A DNA stretch of 64,000 nt, taken from NCBI RefSeq assembly GCF_963674565.1, contig NZ_OY771430.1:2604001-2668000 (forward strand). The letters are read 5' to 3'. Made by a program: the position numbers and the translations under genes. The DNA is from an uncultured Carboxylicivirga sp. (GTDB taxonomy: Bacteria > Bacteroidota > Bacteroidia > Bacteroidales > Marinilabiliaceae). Of the stretch, positions 30,391 through 39,399 are shown piece after piece (position 1 is the first letter of the stretch; every line of letters begins with the position of its first letter). The notes under the pieces were generated by a model. It was not told the origin of the DNA. It worked only from the letters and a program-made list of their open reading frames with translations, and searched no databases.

Positions 30391-31533
30391 TTATTTTTTG
30401 TTTTCATCATAAACTGCAACAGCAACTCGCGAATCGGCGCATCCATAATACAAAAACCATTTCTGATTCTTATAAACCAGACCTTCAACAAAAACAGTTC
30501 CAGCCGGATATTGTCCACTCTTCTCAAATGATTCCTGAGGGATAAGAAATGGTGAATCCAACCTGTCAATTACTTTATAAGGTTCCTTTTTATCAAATAA
30601 GATCTGACCAGCACAATAGGCATTGGAAGTATAAGTAGTATCACCTTCCAAACCGGCTTTATTTTTACCATTATAGATTAGTACAATCCCATCGTTAGTT
30701 AGAACAGATGGAGGCCCACACTCTGTTAATTCACTATCGAAATAACCTTTTCGGGGTGATGCCAACGGTATCAGATCTAAATTTTCATCCACAACAGGAT
30801 ACCAATTGATTAAGTCTGATGATGTGGCAGCAAAAATATTTTTTTCACCCCAATACATCAGGTATTTATCATTTACTTTCGTAATAACCATCTGACCATT
30901 TTCAACCTGGGTTACAATGGAAGCCGACTTACTAAAGCGATCTGCAAATTTACCATTGTATGCTTCGCGAAAAGCCGGGCCAAATTTTTCCCAATGAATT
31001 AGATCTTTTGAATGAGCCACAGCCAAACGGGCCTGTTTCCGGTTCCATTGTGTATACAACATCACATAAGTGCCATCAGAAGTAACAGCTACTCTGGGAT
31101 CTTCGCAACCACCGGGCCACTCCAATTCCGATTGATTATCATTGGCAGGGTATAAAACAGGACTTTTTAATTTTTCGTTTATGGTAATACCATCAGCACT
31201 TTTTGCAAGACCAATGCGCGATGTTCTTTGTCCGATCCCCTGACCAGATTGATCTTCAGCTCTGTATAAAACACAAATTGTATCATTAAAAACAGTGGCA
31301 GCAGGGTTGAATGTATCCCCATTTTCCCAAGGAATAGCACCTCCTGATAACTCGCAATAAAAAGTAGTACTGTCAGGTGTTATGATAGGATTCACATTTT
31401 CAGGTCGTTCAAAAGGACCTATTACCCATTTGGGTAAGGCCGATTTTTCAACTGAATTTGTGCAGGCATTAAAACAGACAATAAGTAGTAAAGTTATGCC
31501 TCCTGTAACTCTATTTATTAAGTAGTTAGTCAT
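30391..31533 (-). CDS. GH130 beta-mannoside hydrolase/phosphorylase, lipoprotein
   Basis: A 380-residue five-bladed-propeller GH130 enzyme. Family motifs are DTFNPAATVF, VLYRAED, the WPGGCEDPRVAV block, and a late YYGCADSRVAVA. The N-terminal signal has the lipobox CFNAC, so the enzyme sits outside the cytoplasm. Most GH130 members are phosphorylases of beta-mannosides, but extracytoplasmic members described in Bacteroides PULs are hydrolases. A beta-mannosidase role is therefore inferred here, such as cleaving the Man-beta-GlcNAc core or beta-1,2-mannosides. An in-frame TTG at 31539 is a weaker start than the ATG at 31533. It lies 14-22 nt from both neighbours. Confidence 0.85.
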   Translation of the reverse strand: MTNYLINRVTGGITLLLIVCFNACTNSVEKSALPKWVIGPFERPENVNPIITPDSTTFYCELSGGAIPWENGDTFNPAATVFNDTICVLYRAEDQSGQGIGQRTSRIGLAKSADGITINEKLKSPVLYPANDNQSELEWPGGCEDPRVAVTSDGTYVMLYTQWNRKQARLAVAHSKDLIHWEKFGPAFREAYNGKFADRFSKSASIVTQVENGQMVITKVNDKYLMYWGEKNIFAATSSDLINWYPVVDENLDLIPLASPRKGYFDSELTECGPPSVLTNDGIVLIYNGKNKAGLEGDTTYTSNAYCAGQILFDKKEPYKVIDRLDSPFLIPQESFEKSGQYPAGTVFVEGLVYKNQKWFLYYGCADSRVAVAVYDENKK

Positions 31534-31555
31534 TTTCAATTACTTTGTTGGTATT

Positions 31556-34051
31556 CTAATGATGTATCTTTATAAATTTATGCGTACTATTTTCAGATCC
31601 CTTGATTATCAAAACATAAACACCCTCACTAAGCGTACTTACATTGATTCTGTTATTTTCAATTTTACCTGAGTTCACGATTCTTCCACTCAAATCAAAT
31701 ATGTCGTAAAATGATTCAACTAATAGTGAAGTTGACTTAATATATAGTTCATCAACAACCGGATTTGGAAATATCTCTGTTTCTGAATTAACATCCTGTA
31801 ACGCTTGGATACTGGAAGGAATATCATTTTCCGGAATGCCGATTGCCGAATAAGGAACCCTCACACCTTTCACCCGATAGAAGTAAGGATCGATATAATC
31901 TCCTTTCGTAATCACATTACCATCAACAATCTTTTCTCCATATTCATTGCAGGAAATATCCTGATCCTGGTTAGCAGAATAATTCAAGCTATATGTAACC
32001 AGCAGTTCATTTCTACCATTATCAAAAACAGGATGAATATTTGGGGTATAGTATTTTGCCTGTGTTCCGTAAATATTCTCACAAATATCATAAACCGGTA
32101 TCTGGGAAGTATAGTTAGCGTTGGGCTCATCAGAAATGGCTGTCCGTATTTTATGATCTTCAGTTTCCCAGAATCCCTGATCCAGTGAAAGAACGACATA
32201 TTTACCATTTACATATGAGACAGCTACGGATGCACCCTGTCCTTCGAAAATCCTTGCTGCATTTAATTCATTTTCATTGGAGGGAGGGTTAGCTGACCAT
32301 GCGGAACCATTCCAGAAAGTCCAGGTGTTTAGTGGATCATCTTCTGAAAATCTTGCCACATATAAACTATAAGCATTAATAATAACACTTGTCCCAAAAA
32401 CATAGACATAACCATCCTCCGCATGAACCATTCCTGCCGCATACGTAATACTTTTATAATCACTTATTGTTGGAATTAAATGCCGAACTACATTCCACAC
32501 CAGGCTTCCATCCTGTTTAGGCCATAACTCATATAATGATTGTCCTTCGGCTGATAAATCGTTTCCTTCACCGCAAATAAGATATACCTTATTATTTAAC
32601 TCAACTCCATTGGATGGCCATGCAAATGATTGTCCAGGCTGGATATCACATATCTGCCGGGGTTTATTCTGCAAACTATTTTCTCGTGTTATGTTATATG
32701 CTACATCCGGATTCCAGTTATCCTTGCTTGGCTGAATAAACATTGAATTTCCATAATTAAAAAAATAATTACTGTAAAACATGTTATTGGCTGTTAGCTC
32801 CCATCCGTCCCATGAATCCTGAGTTATCCACAGAATACTTCCGTCTGATAACGGAATACTTGAACCCTGGTCAAATGCAGTTGATCCAGAACTCTTATCA
32901 TTCCGTTCAAAAAAACGAACTACCTCATCGTCACGATATGAACACAAATCATACGGAAACAATTCCCATTGTTGTTGTTCTGAACCTGAATATGTAGTTT
33001 GAGTTATTGAACCACCTATACTATTACTGTTAGCAGTTAAGGCCAGTCCGTTTGCTTTATTGATAATCTTATAACTTCCATTAGAAACTTCGGTAATCTG
33101 CCACAGTTGAATATCCTTTTGCGACTCATCCATGATTGAATATTGAAGCAGTTGAGAACCCGGTCCGCTTAGGAACTTTCCACTCATGGCATTCATAATC
33201 TGATAATACTTTACTTCGCCTATCGTTTCTTTATAAATAAAATACCATCTAAACCATTTATCAGGCAGGTTTTCATAGTCCAGTGAAGTATCATGCTGGT
33301 CTATTTTTGCATAATCTTTAAATTTCTCATTGAACAGGATATCTCCTTCAACTTCCATGTAATAATTACTAAATACATTTCCGACTGTAAATACACTGTA
33401 ATCCGGCAACTCTCCTTCTGTTGCTTGAACATCAGAGGTGTAATCGATTAATTCATTTGTACCACCAGTAACCCTCAATACCTTAGATTTTGCATTCGAT
33501 GTGTAAAATGAATTATCCAATCCATGGCTCTTACCACAGAAAAAATATCCCATCAAAAGCTTGATATTGTCGTTACCAGTAGTGAGTTTTATTTTTACAC
33601 TGGCTGAAATCAGATTATCAACATTATTATTGATACTGAAGGTTGAAGCAGATTCAAACACAACCCATTCGACCGGTCCCAGATTGCCCATAAAACCAAT
33701 TACATTTTCCAATGAAGTTGACCAAGACATTTTAGTTGCAGGTTCCATTTCAGAATCTGATACCAATATCATTGATTCATCCATTACATCACCAGCCGAA
33801 TAACCATTAGTTGTAAATGTTAAATTGGCATTATCTGCTATATTCCAGCTAACGGGAGCCAAAACAGCAAAAATCAGTTTTGTCTGATCACTGTTGATTG
33901 GCGTCAGCTTTACATCTACTTTTATTTCAATTTCACTATTAACCAATGCATTATCAGGATGCGTAATGTTTTCAATGGTCATACACATCGTTAGCACAAA
34001 CGGTAGAATGCAACTGATCCAGAATCTTTTATGATATCTTAAAACTTTCAT
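31556..34051 (-). CDS. Four-module surface protein: DUF4961-like, ricin-type lectin, propeller and T9SS domain
   Basis: An 831-residue secreted protein. Modules: signal (about 1-25); a DUF4961-like beta domain (about 25-200, with FAVLAPVSWNIADN); a ricin-type beta-trefoil (about 225-365, with IQLWQITEVSNGSYKI and QQQWELFPYD as QxW repeats); a DUF5005/DUF4185-like propeller (about 375-725, with LSDGSILWITQDSWDGW and FAWPSNGVELNNKVYLI); and a T9SS type A sorting domain (IFPNPVVDELYI, ending HKFIKIHH). The lectin would tether the protein to glycan. The propeller may be catalytic, but no proven mechanism is visible. Its propeller resembles the partial gene at 1-1175, so both ends of the PUL carry this fold. 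Confidence 0.78.
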   Translation of the reverse strand: MKVLRYHKRFWISCILPFVLTMCMTIENITHPDNALVNSEIEIKVDVKLTPINSDQTKLIFAVLAPVSWNIADNANLTFTTNGYSAGDVMDESMILVSDSEMEPATKMSWSTSLENVIGFMGNLGPVEWVVFESASTFSINNNVDNLISASVKIKLTTGNDNIKLLMGYFFCGKSHGLDNSFYTSNAKSKVLRVTGGTNELIDYTSDVQATEGELPDYSVFTVGNVFSNYYMEVEGDILFNEKFKDYAKIDQHDTSLDYENLPDKWFRWYFIYKETIGEVKYYQIMNAMSGKFLSGPGSQLLQYSIMDESQKDIQLWQITEVSNGSYKIINKANGLALTANSNSIGGSITQTTYSGSEQQQWELFPYDLCSYRDDEVVRFFERNDKSSGSTAFDQGSSIPLSDGSILWITQDSWDGWELTANNMFYSNYFFNYGNSMFIQPSKDNWNPDVAYNITRENSLQNKPRQICDIQPGQSFAWPSNGVELNNKVYLICGEGNDLSAEGQSLYELWPKQDGSLVWNVVRHLIPTISDYKSITYAAGMVHAEDGYVYVFGTSVIINAYSLYVARFSEDDPLNTWTFWNGSAWSANPPSNENELNAARIFEGQGASVAVSYVNGKYVVLSLDQGFWETEDHKIRTAISDEPNANYTSQIPVYDICENIYGTQAKYYTPNIHPVFDNGRNELLVTYSLNYSANQDQDISCNEYGEKIVDGNVITKGDYIDPYFYRVKGVRVPYSAIGIPENDIPSSIQALQDVNSETEIFPNPVVDELYIKSTSLLVESFYDIFDLSGRIVNSGKIENNRINVSTLSEGVYVLIIKGSENSTHKFIKIHH

Positions 34052-34071
34052 TCAAATTATTTTTAAGCCTT

Positions 34072-36267
34072 TTATTGAATATCTGTAAATACTGGTGGAG
34101 ATATTTTTGAACCCCATATAGAAGGTGTTTTTGTTAATGAGAATTGAATTACACCTCCGTTTTCCACTTCTGACAGTGGTAACCATGTTGATTCCCATTC
34201 TTTCTCATTTATTGATAGCCCATCAATGTATTGCATTTGCTCAGATCCACCGGAGATCAATAATTTCTTACCATTTCCGAGTGTGATGGTTGTTTCCGGA
34301 AACATGGGACTGTTAACAGAGTACCCACCAACTCCGGGTATCATAGGATATAAACCAATATTGGCAAATACATACCAGGCAGCCATTGCTCCCATATCAT
34401 CATTGCCAGGCAAGCCACTGTCGCGATTTGAATATTGTTCATTGACAATTCTCCGCACGATGGATTGAGTTTTAAATGGTACACTCAACCAGTTGTATGA
34501 CCAAGGTGCCTGAAAACTTGGCTCGTTACCTGCTGCAAAAAACTCCTCGTGATAGTTGGCATTTAGTTTCACAAAAAACTCATCCAAACGTTTCTCTGCC
34601 ACTTCAGCACCTCCGATAGTATCTACTAACGTTGGTAGATCATATGGAATCATCCAGAAGTAATTTTTATAACTTGCTTCTCTCCAATCTTCAGTCTGAG
34701 CTTTCCAACTACCATCAGCAAAACGTGATTGAAGCCACGTTGATTCGGGATTGTAAATATTTTTCCAATTCTCAGATCTTTTCAGATAGTTTTGATAAAC
34801 CGCTTCATCACTAAAAGCCTGGCGGGCAAACTGAGCAATTGCAAGATCAGCATTCGTGTACTCCAGCATGATAGAAGCACCCATCCATTCTGATATATAG
34901 CCTTGTTGTAAATACTGGTCGAGATGAGGCCTGGTCTCTGTCTTTTGAGATTTTGTTCCAGGCTGTTCAGCACCTCTCCTCATTATTTCCAGGGCCTTGG
35001 ATGTATCAAAATTCTTTGCTCCAAAGGCATAAGCATTCGCAATTAAAGCTGATGACGGATCACCTTGCATGATGCCTGTCTCGAAGTTAGCACATACCCA
35101 TCTGGGAAGTCCTCCGCCTGATTGCTCTGCAAATAATAAAAGACTGGAAACCATTTCAGAAGCACGTTCCGGAAACAACATACTTAACAACTGAATCTGT
35201 GTGCGATACGTATCCCAGTTACTAAAGGCTGTGTAATAATTACCATCTTCAACCTGATGTATAGTAAAATCAGATCCTATGTATTGGCCATTTACATCAT
35301 TAAAAATACTGGGATGGGCAAAGCAATGGTATAAACTGGAATAGAATAAGATGGTTTTATCTTCAGATCCACCTGAAACATCAATCGATTTTAATACCTG
35401 ATTCCACTCATCTTCAGCTGAATTTCGAACTGTATTAAAACTCCAATCCGGATTCTCAGTTTGCAAATTCAATTTTGCATTTTCTATTGAAACGTACGAT
35501 ATACCAACTTTGTACAAAACAGGTTCATTGGTTTCGAATGTAAAGTAGACACCCGAATTATTGCCTGAAGCCTCTGATTCTGATTTTAGTGTATCATTCA
35601 TCCATACACCCGATTTAAGAGCATCTGTATTAAACTGACCAGAAAAATAAATTTTGTAGTTACTGTCAGCACCGCAGAAATTACCGCCATCAGCATATCC
35701 TTCAAAGCTGTTGGGTCCGGTAATTTTTACCTGAGCATCAGTGACAGTAGTTGAATTAATTCCGCTACCAATTAGTATTGTCCCTTTATCAGATTCATTA
35801 AACTGAATGCGGGCAATCCCTGTGCGGGTTGTTGCAGATAATTCGCAGTTAATAGATTTAAAAAGAGAAGCCTGATAATAACCCGCATGAGCATCCTTGA
35901 TTTGAATTTCAGGAATGAATCCCATCATATCATTGGGTGATTCAGTGATTTCTCCGGGTATAGGCAGCATGGGCAGGTTTCCCATATTATGACATCCGGC
36001 ACCACTCATTTGATTGATTACAAAACCTTTATTTTCATCAAAAAAAGTAGTTGTGAACTGAACCATTCCAAAGGGCAACATCGGACCCGGGAAGGTATAT
36101 CCAGCTTCGAGGTATCGTTCTGCTTCTCCAAATCCTTTACCTTTTGATCCTAAAGTTGAATTGACCAACATGGCATAATTCTTTTCTTCTTCCGTCTGGT
36201 TACATGAATAAAGAGAAATTGTCAATAACAATATAAATCCAAGATATTTGAAGGTATTCGTATTCAT
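34072..36267 (-). CDS. GH92 alpha-mannosidase lipoprotein (promoter-proximal)
   Basis: A 731-residue GH92 enzyme and the first gene of the PUL operon. The lipobox SLYSC follows a hydrophobic signal. Family blocks are FPGPMLPFGMVQF, INQMSGAGCHNMGN, LPRWVCANFETGIMQGDPS and GNDDMGAMAAWYVF (from residue 621, with GNDD where the canonical enzymes have GNED). With the two other GH92 genes it gives the locus three alpha-mannosidases of distinct subtypes, as expected for stepwise trimming of differently linked mannoses. Its 5' untranslated region of about 155 nt follows the promoter at 36430-36461. Confidence 0.92.
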   Translation of the reverse strand: MNTNTFKYLGFILLLTISLYSCNQTEEEKNYAMLVNSTLGSKGKGFGEAERYLEAGYTFPGPMLPFGMVQFTTTFFDENKGFVINQMSGAGCHNMGNLPMLPIPGEITESPNDMMGFIPEIQIKDAHAGYYQASLFKSINCELSATTRTGIARIQFNESDKGTILIGSGINSTTVTDAQVKITGPNSFEGYADGGNFCGADSNYKIYFSGQFNTDALKSGVWMNDTLKSESEASGNNSGVYFTFETNEPVLYKVGISYVSIENAKLNLQTENPDWSFNTVRNSAEDEWNQVLKSIDVSGGSEDKTILFYSSLYHCFAHPSIFNDVNGQYIGSDFTIHQVEDGNYYTAFSNWDTYRTQIQLLSMLFPERASEMVSSLLLFAEQSGGGLPRWVCANFETGIMQGDPSSALIANAYAFGAKNFDTSKALEIMRRGAEQPGTKSQKTETRPHLDQYLQQGYISEWMGASIMLEYTNADLAIAQFARQAFSDEAVYQNYLKRSENWKNIYNPESTWLQSRFADGSWKAQTEDWREASYKNYFWMIPYDLPTLVDTIGGAEVAEKRLDEFFVKLNANYHEEFFAAGNEPSFQAPWSYNWLSVPFKTQSIVRRIVNEQYSNRDSGLPGNDDMGAMAAWYVFANIGLYPMIPGVGGYSVNSPMFPETTITLGNGKKLLISGGSEQMQYIDGLSINEKEWESTWLPLSEVENGGVIQFSLTKTPSIWGSKISPPVFTDIQ

Positions 36268-36429
36268 ACAGTAATATTTCTTTTCAAACTGGGTTCTCTA
36301 ATACTTTATAAAACTTAAGACAATTCCTTACTCACTGCACCTTTTAATAAATACCTAACCCTATACAGAAATGTATCACACCCTCGCTTAAACCGCCTTA
36401 ATGTTGTAAATATTTCTTTTTCTCGTTAA

Positions 36430-36461
36430 CAAACGTAAACAAACTAAATCGGTTTAGCAAA
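36430..36461 (-). promoter_or_regulatory. Predicted PUL promoter (Bacteroidota TTTG-N20-TACGTTTG)
   Basis: Read on the minus strand, TTTG (36461-36458) is followed after exactly 20 nt by TACGTTTG (36437-36430). This matches the primary sigma consensus of Bacteroidota (-33 TTTG, -7 TAnnTTTG). It predicts a start of transcription near 36422 and a leader of about 155 nt before the GH92 gene. No comparable site was noticed in the short gaps inside the locus, so it is the best candidate for driving the whole PUL. Confidence 0.7.
36444..36457. promoter_or_regulatory. Operator-like palindrome filling the promoter spacer (LacI-type form)
   Basis: The 14-nt CTAAATCGGTTTAG is an inverted repeat with one mismatched pair and a central CG, the form typical of LacI/GalR-family operators. 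It occupies 14 of the 20 spacer nucleotides between the -33 and -7 boxes, where a bound protein would block RNA polymerase. No LacI-type gene is in the window, so the regulator is unknown. Confidence 0.5.
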
Positions 36462-36659
36462 TCAATTTTAACATTATTTTTGATTTTAAGATCTAATTAT
36501 TACAGCAACATCATATCAAAATTGAATAAAAGCCAATCAAATCAGGCTTTCCGAATTTCAGATCATTAGTAAATAATTTTAAGAAGATGATTCAAGGTTG
36601 ATAATATCTTTTTACTTTGTAACAATCTTAAGTAAGCACTTAATAATTGAATCGAAATT

Positions 36660-37217
36660 ATGGAATTAATAAACTACTTCAAGTCACATTTAACACTAAC
36701 TGATGATGATGAGCTATTTATTAATTCAATGACTCAAACCGAGACTTACAAAAAAGGAGACATTATCAGAGAACCCTACTCCAAATCGAAAGTTATACAT
36801 TTCATTCACCAAGGATTTGCCCGCAATTATTACGTAAAAAACGGGAAAGACATTACTTACTTTTTTCTGAAAGATAATTCCTTCACCTTTTCAGTCGACG
36901 CGGTATATTTTAATGCTCCAACAAAATATGGTTTACAGGCTGAAGAAGATTTGATTCTCACTTCTTTCAAATACGATGATCTGATGAAGATGCTAGAACG
37001 AATTCCTAAGATGGCGCATCTTTATGAGATTGAAATGGCAAAGTTCATTAAGCAGCTAAGCGATAAATATTATCTTATACAATTTCAGTCAGCGCAAGAC
37101 CGTTATAACTCCATGCTGAAAAGATATCCGGATATACTTCTGCATGTTTCCTTAGGACATGTAGCCTCTTACCTGGGTATCACTCAAGAGACTTTAAGCC
37201 GAATAAGAACAAAGTAA
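36660..37217 (+). CDS. Crp/Fnr-family transcriptional regulator
   Basis: A 185-residue protein with a cyclic-nucleotide-binding-like beta-roll (about 20-115, starting ETYKKGDIIREP, with FIHQGFARNYYVKNGKDITYFF) and a short C-terminal helix-turn-helix (HVASYLGITQETLSRIR). The style is that of small Bacteroidota Crp-like regulators, many of which do not bind cAMP; Arg-rich phosphate-binding residues are not clear here. It is the first gene of a plus-strand set leading into the TolC/HlyD/ABC-2 efflux genes and probably regulates them. It is divergent from the PUL. Confidence 0.88.
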   Translation: MELINYFKSHLTLTDDDELFINSMTQTETYKKGDIIREPYSKSKVIHFIHQGFARNYYVKNGKDITYFFLKDNSFTFSVDAVYFNAPTKYGLQAEEDLILTSFKYDDLMKMLERIPKMAHLYEIEMAKFIKQLSDKYYLIQFQSAQDRYNSMLKRYPDILLHVSLGHVASYLGITQETLSRIRTK

Positions 37218-37328
37218 TTCTCTTCAACTTATATCCGCTTATTTAATAACAATTAACATCTCCAATTCATTTTTTGATTTAGGTCAAAAATTATCCTTTT
37301 TTTTCATCAGTACTTTGTATTCATAAAT

Positions 37329-37811
37329 TTGAATACAGTGGAATCGGCAAAAACAAATGCACTCACCTCAAAAATTAAAGATCTGGTATTAAGGATCTTT
37401 CACCCTCGTGTGCACTATGTTTTTATAACCGATGAAAATGGATTAAGCGATCATTTTAACGAACTAAAAAAGAAATTAAGATTGAAAGTTCCGATGGTTA
37501 GCCTGGTTTATCTTCACGAAAACAAACCTGAAGATTCGCTTTTCATCAGTGAACTAAAATCGTTTCGAAAAAGATTCAGACAACAGTTTATACTTCATTT
37601 TATCAAATATGAAAGGGCAATTCCCGAAGATGCTTCTTCATCAATACAACGTGTTCTGGAATTGGAAATCAACTGCAGTCTGCGAAAAAGAATTCAATTC
37701 CGCTTTTACGGAAGCTCTGAATTAGCCGAAATAGTTAAGGATAAAATAGAATTATTAAATAACCATGATGGTATTTTCAATACTAAAATAATTCAAACCA
37801 CTCCTTTTTAA
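37329..37811 (+). CDS. Orphan protein, possibly a degenerate NAD(P)-binding reductase domain
   Basis: A 160-residue cytosolic protein without a signal or membrane segment. The stretch SLVYLHENKPEDSLFISEL recalls the NAD-binding half of ferredoxin-reductase-type flavoenzymes ('VY.NR..ED.LF..EL'), but no FAD-binding half and no GxGxxP motif is present. The start is uncertain: no ATG occurs in the first 50 codons, so TTG 37329 or GTG 37338 must be used. A TAAATTTG box at 37324-37331 overlaps the TTG and argues for the later start if it is a promoter. It lies between the Crp-type regulator and tolC, 25 nt before the latter. Confidence 0.5.
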   Translation: MNTVESAKTNALTSKIKDLVLRIFHPRVHYVFITDENGLSDHFNELKKKLRLKVPMVSLVYLHENKPEDSLFISELKSFRKRFRQQFILHFIKYERAIPEDASSSIQRVLELEINCSLRKRIQFRFYGSSELAEIVKDKIELLNNHDGIFNTKIIQTTPF

Positions 37812-37836
37812 TGATTTAATACAATAGCTAATAAAT

Positions 37837-39252
37837 ATGCAATATAAAATGAATAAGTATTTAATAATGATGTTACTTGCCCTTTGGGGAGTAAATGTAA
37901 TTGCGCAAACAGAGGATACGCCAACAGATACACTGTATTTCGGCTTTAATGAGTCGTTGCAGTTTTTGTTCAGCAATAGCAAAAGTATTCAGGTTGCCAA
38001 TTTTCAGAAAGAAGTAACTGAACACGAAAAGAAAGCAACCAATGCTCACCGCATGCCACACATTGGTGTAACAGGTGCTTACACCATTATGGATGATGAT
38101 ATAGAGATGCATGCCGATCTTTCTGAAATAACTGAGCCATTAGGTCAGCTTTTACAGGGGGTTGGTGCTATTCTCCCTCCCGGAACCCTGCCTGCCATAA
38201 GTATGCCTACTGACTTAGGTCTGACACTACAGGAACAACAGATGGGTGTTATTATGGGAACTTTCTCTATGCCTTTATACACAGGTGGTAAGATCAATGC
38301 TGCACACCATGCTGCTGAAGCCAAAGTTTTTGAAGCATCAGAGAATCTGAGAGAGGTAACCAATCAGCAAATAACCGAATTGGTAACCCGCTATTTTGGT
38401 TTACAGTTAACTAACAAGGTATTGCAAATCAGAAATGATGCTTTGAAAAATATTGAAAACCACCTTAGCAATGCCAAAAAGCTGGAAGAACAAGGGCAGA
38501 TTGCTCATGTTGAACGCTTACATGCCGAAGTTGCATATGCCAATGCATCGCGCGAGTACAGATCTTCTGAAAAAGATATGGAGATTACACAGAAAGCACT
38601 TCAGAATACCTTAGGTACCGATCAGGTGATTGTTCCAATGGATGAACTATTTATTCCCAAGGATATACAGTCTTTGGATTATTATCAATCATTGGCAATT
38701 CAAAACAGTCCGTTATTAGGCCAGATCGATGCTAAAAAGACGTTGGTGAATCAAAAGCTAAAAGTAGAACGCTCAAAATATTTACCCGATGTTGCATTGA
38801 TGGGTGGTGCCAACTTATATGACTATCAACTGACTGAAATGGCACCCCAATGGTTTGTGGGAGTAGGTATTTCTATCAACATTTTCGATGGTTTTGAAAG
38901 AGAAAATAAAATCAGAGCAGCCAAAACTCAGGCTCTTCAGGTTGATAATTATTATGGTAAGGCATCAGACGATATTAAAATGGTTGTTCAAAAACTTTAT
39001 CAAACCATGGAGAAGGCTTTTGATGAATATGAATCCCTGGCCACAACAGAGGCTTTTGCTGCCGAATATCTGGATGCTCGTGAAAAAGCATTTACCAACG
39101 GTTTGGCAACTTCTACAGATGTAGTCGACGCACAACTGAACATGGAGAAAGTAAAAATTGCCAAGTTGCAGGCAGCTTATGCTTACGATGTTGCTTTGGC
39201 GTCAATGCTTCAGTATTGCGGAGCCAGTAACACTTTTGAGCAGTATCGATAA
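37837..39252 (+). CDS. TolC-family outer-membrane efflux protein
   Basis: A 471-residue outer-membrane channel subunit (OEP family). The signal peptide is MNKYLIMMLLALWGVNVIAQ if the second ATG (37849) is used; the first ATG (37837) adds four residues. Two repeats of long helices and strands are visible: the first with NFQKEVTEHEKKATNAHRMP, and the second with IDAKKTLVNQKLKVERSKYLPD. The latter is followed by the characteristic VGISINIFDGFERENKIRAAK. It would form the exit duct for the HlyD/ABC-2 pump encoded directly downstream. Confidence 0.92.
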   Translation: MQYKMNKYLIMMLLALWGVNVIAQTEDTPTDTLYFGFNESLQFLFSNSKSIQVANFQKEVTEHEKKATNAHRMPHIGVTGAYTIMDDDIEMHADLSEITEPLGQLLQGVGAILPPGTLPAISMPTDLGLTLQEQQMGVIMGTFSMPLYTGGKINAAHHAAEAKVFEASENLREVTNQQITELVTRYFGLQLTNKVLQIRNDALKNIENHLSNAKKLEEQGQIAHVERLHAEVAYANASREYRSSEKDMEITQKALQNTLGTDQVIVPMDELFIPKDIQSLDYYQSLAIQNSPLLGQIDAKKTLVNQKLKVERSKYLPDVALMGGANLYDYQLTEMAPQWFVGVGISINIFDGFERENKIRAAKTQALQVDNYYGKASDDIKMVVQKLYQTMEKAFDEYESLATTEAFAAEYLDAREKAFTNGLATSTDVVDAQLNMEKVKIAKLQAAYAYDVALASMLQYCGASNTFEQYR

Positions 39253-39292
39253 AACAAGTCATTAGTAGAATGAAAGAGTCAAAAGTATTAAA

Positions 39293-39308
39293 CTGAGCTT
39301 GTCGAAAA
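39293..39308 (+). repeat. Short interspersed-repeat remnant (CTGAGCTTGTCGAAAA)
   Basis: In the 147-nt gap between tolC and hlyD, CTGAGCTTGTCGAAAA resembles a short intergenic motif (TTCGACAAGCTCAG on the other strand) that recurs in many Bacteroidota genomes. Only one copy was noticed here. The rest of the gap is AT-rich and holds a palindrome TCAAATACATTTGA at 39367-39380, just before hlyD. Confidence 0.3.
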
Positions 39309-39399
39309 ATCTTGTGACTATTCTCTACTGACTACAGATTAGAAATAAATAAAAAGTAAAATACAGTCAAATACATTTGACCCAAAAAGATTAAGCATT

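Larger units (their letters stand above)
36268..36659. promoter_or_regulatory. 392-nt divergent intergenic region between the PUL and the regulator/efflux genes
   Basis: AT-rich, with no credible open frame. It holds the PUL promoter and palindrome (36430-36461, described separately) on the minus side. On the plus side, upstream of the Crp-type gene, no convincing TAnnTTTG box was found. The region is a natural place for a carbohydrate-responsive regulator to act. Confidence 0.7.
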
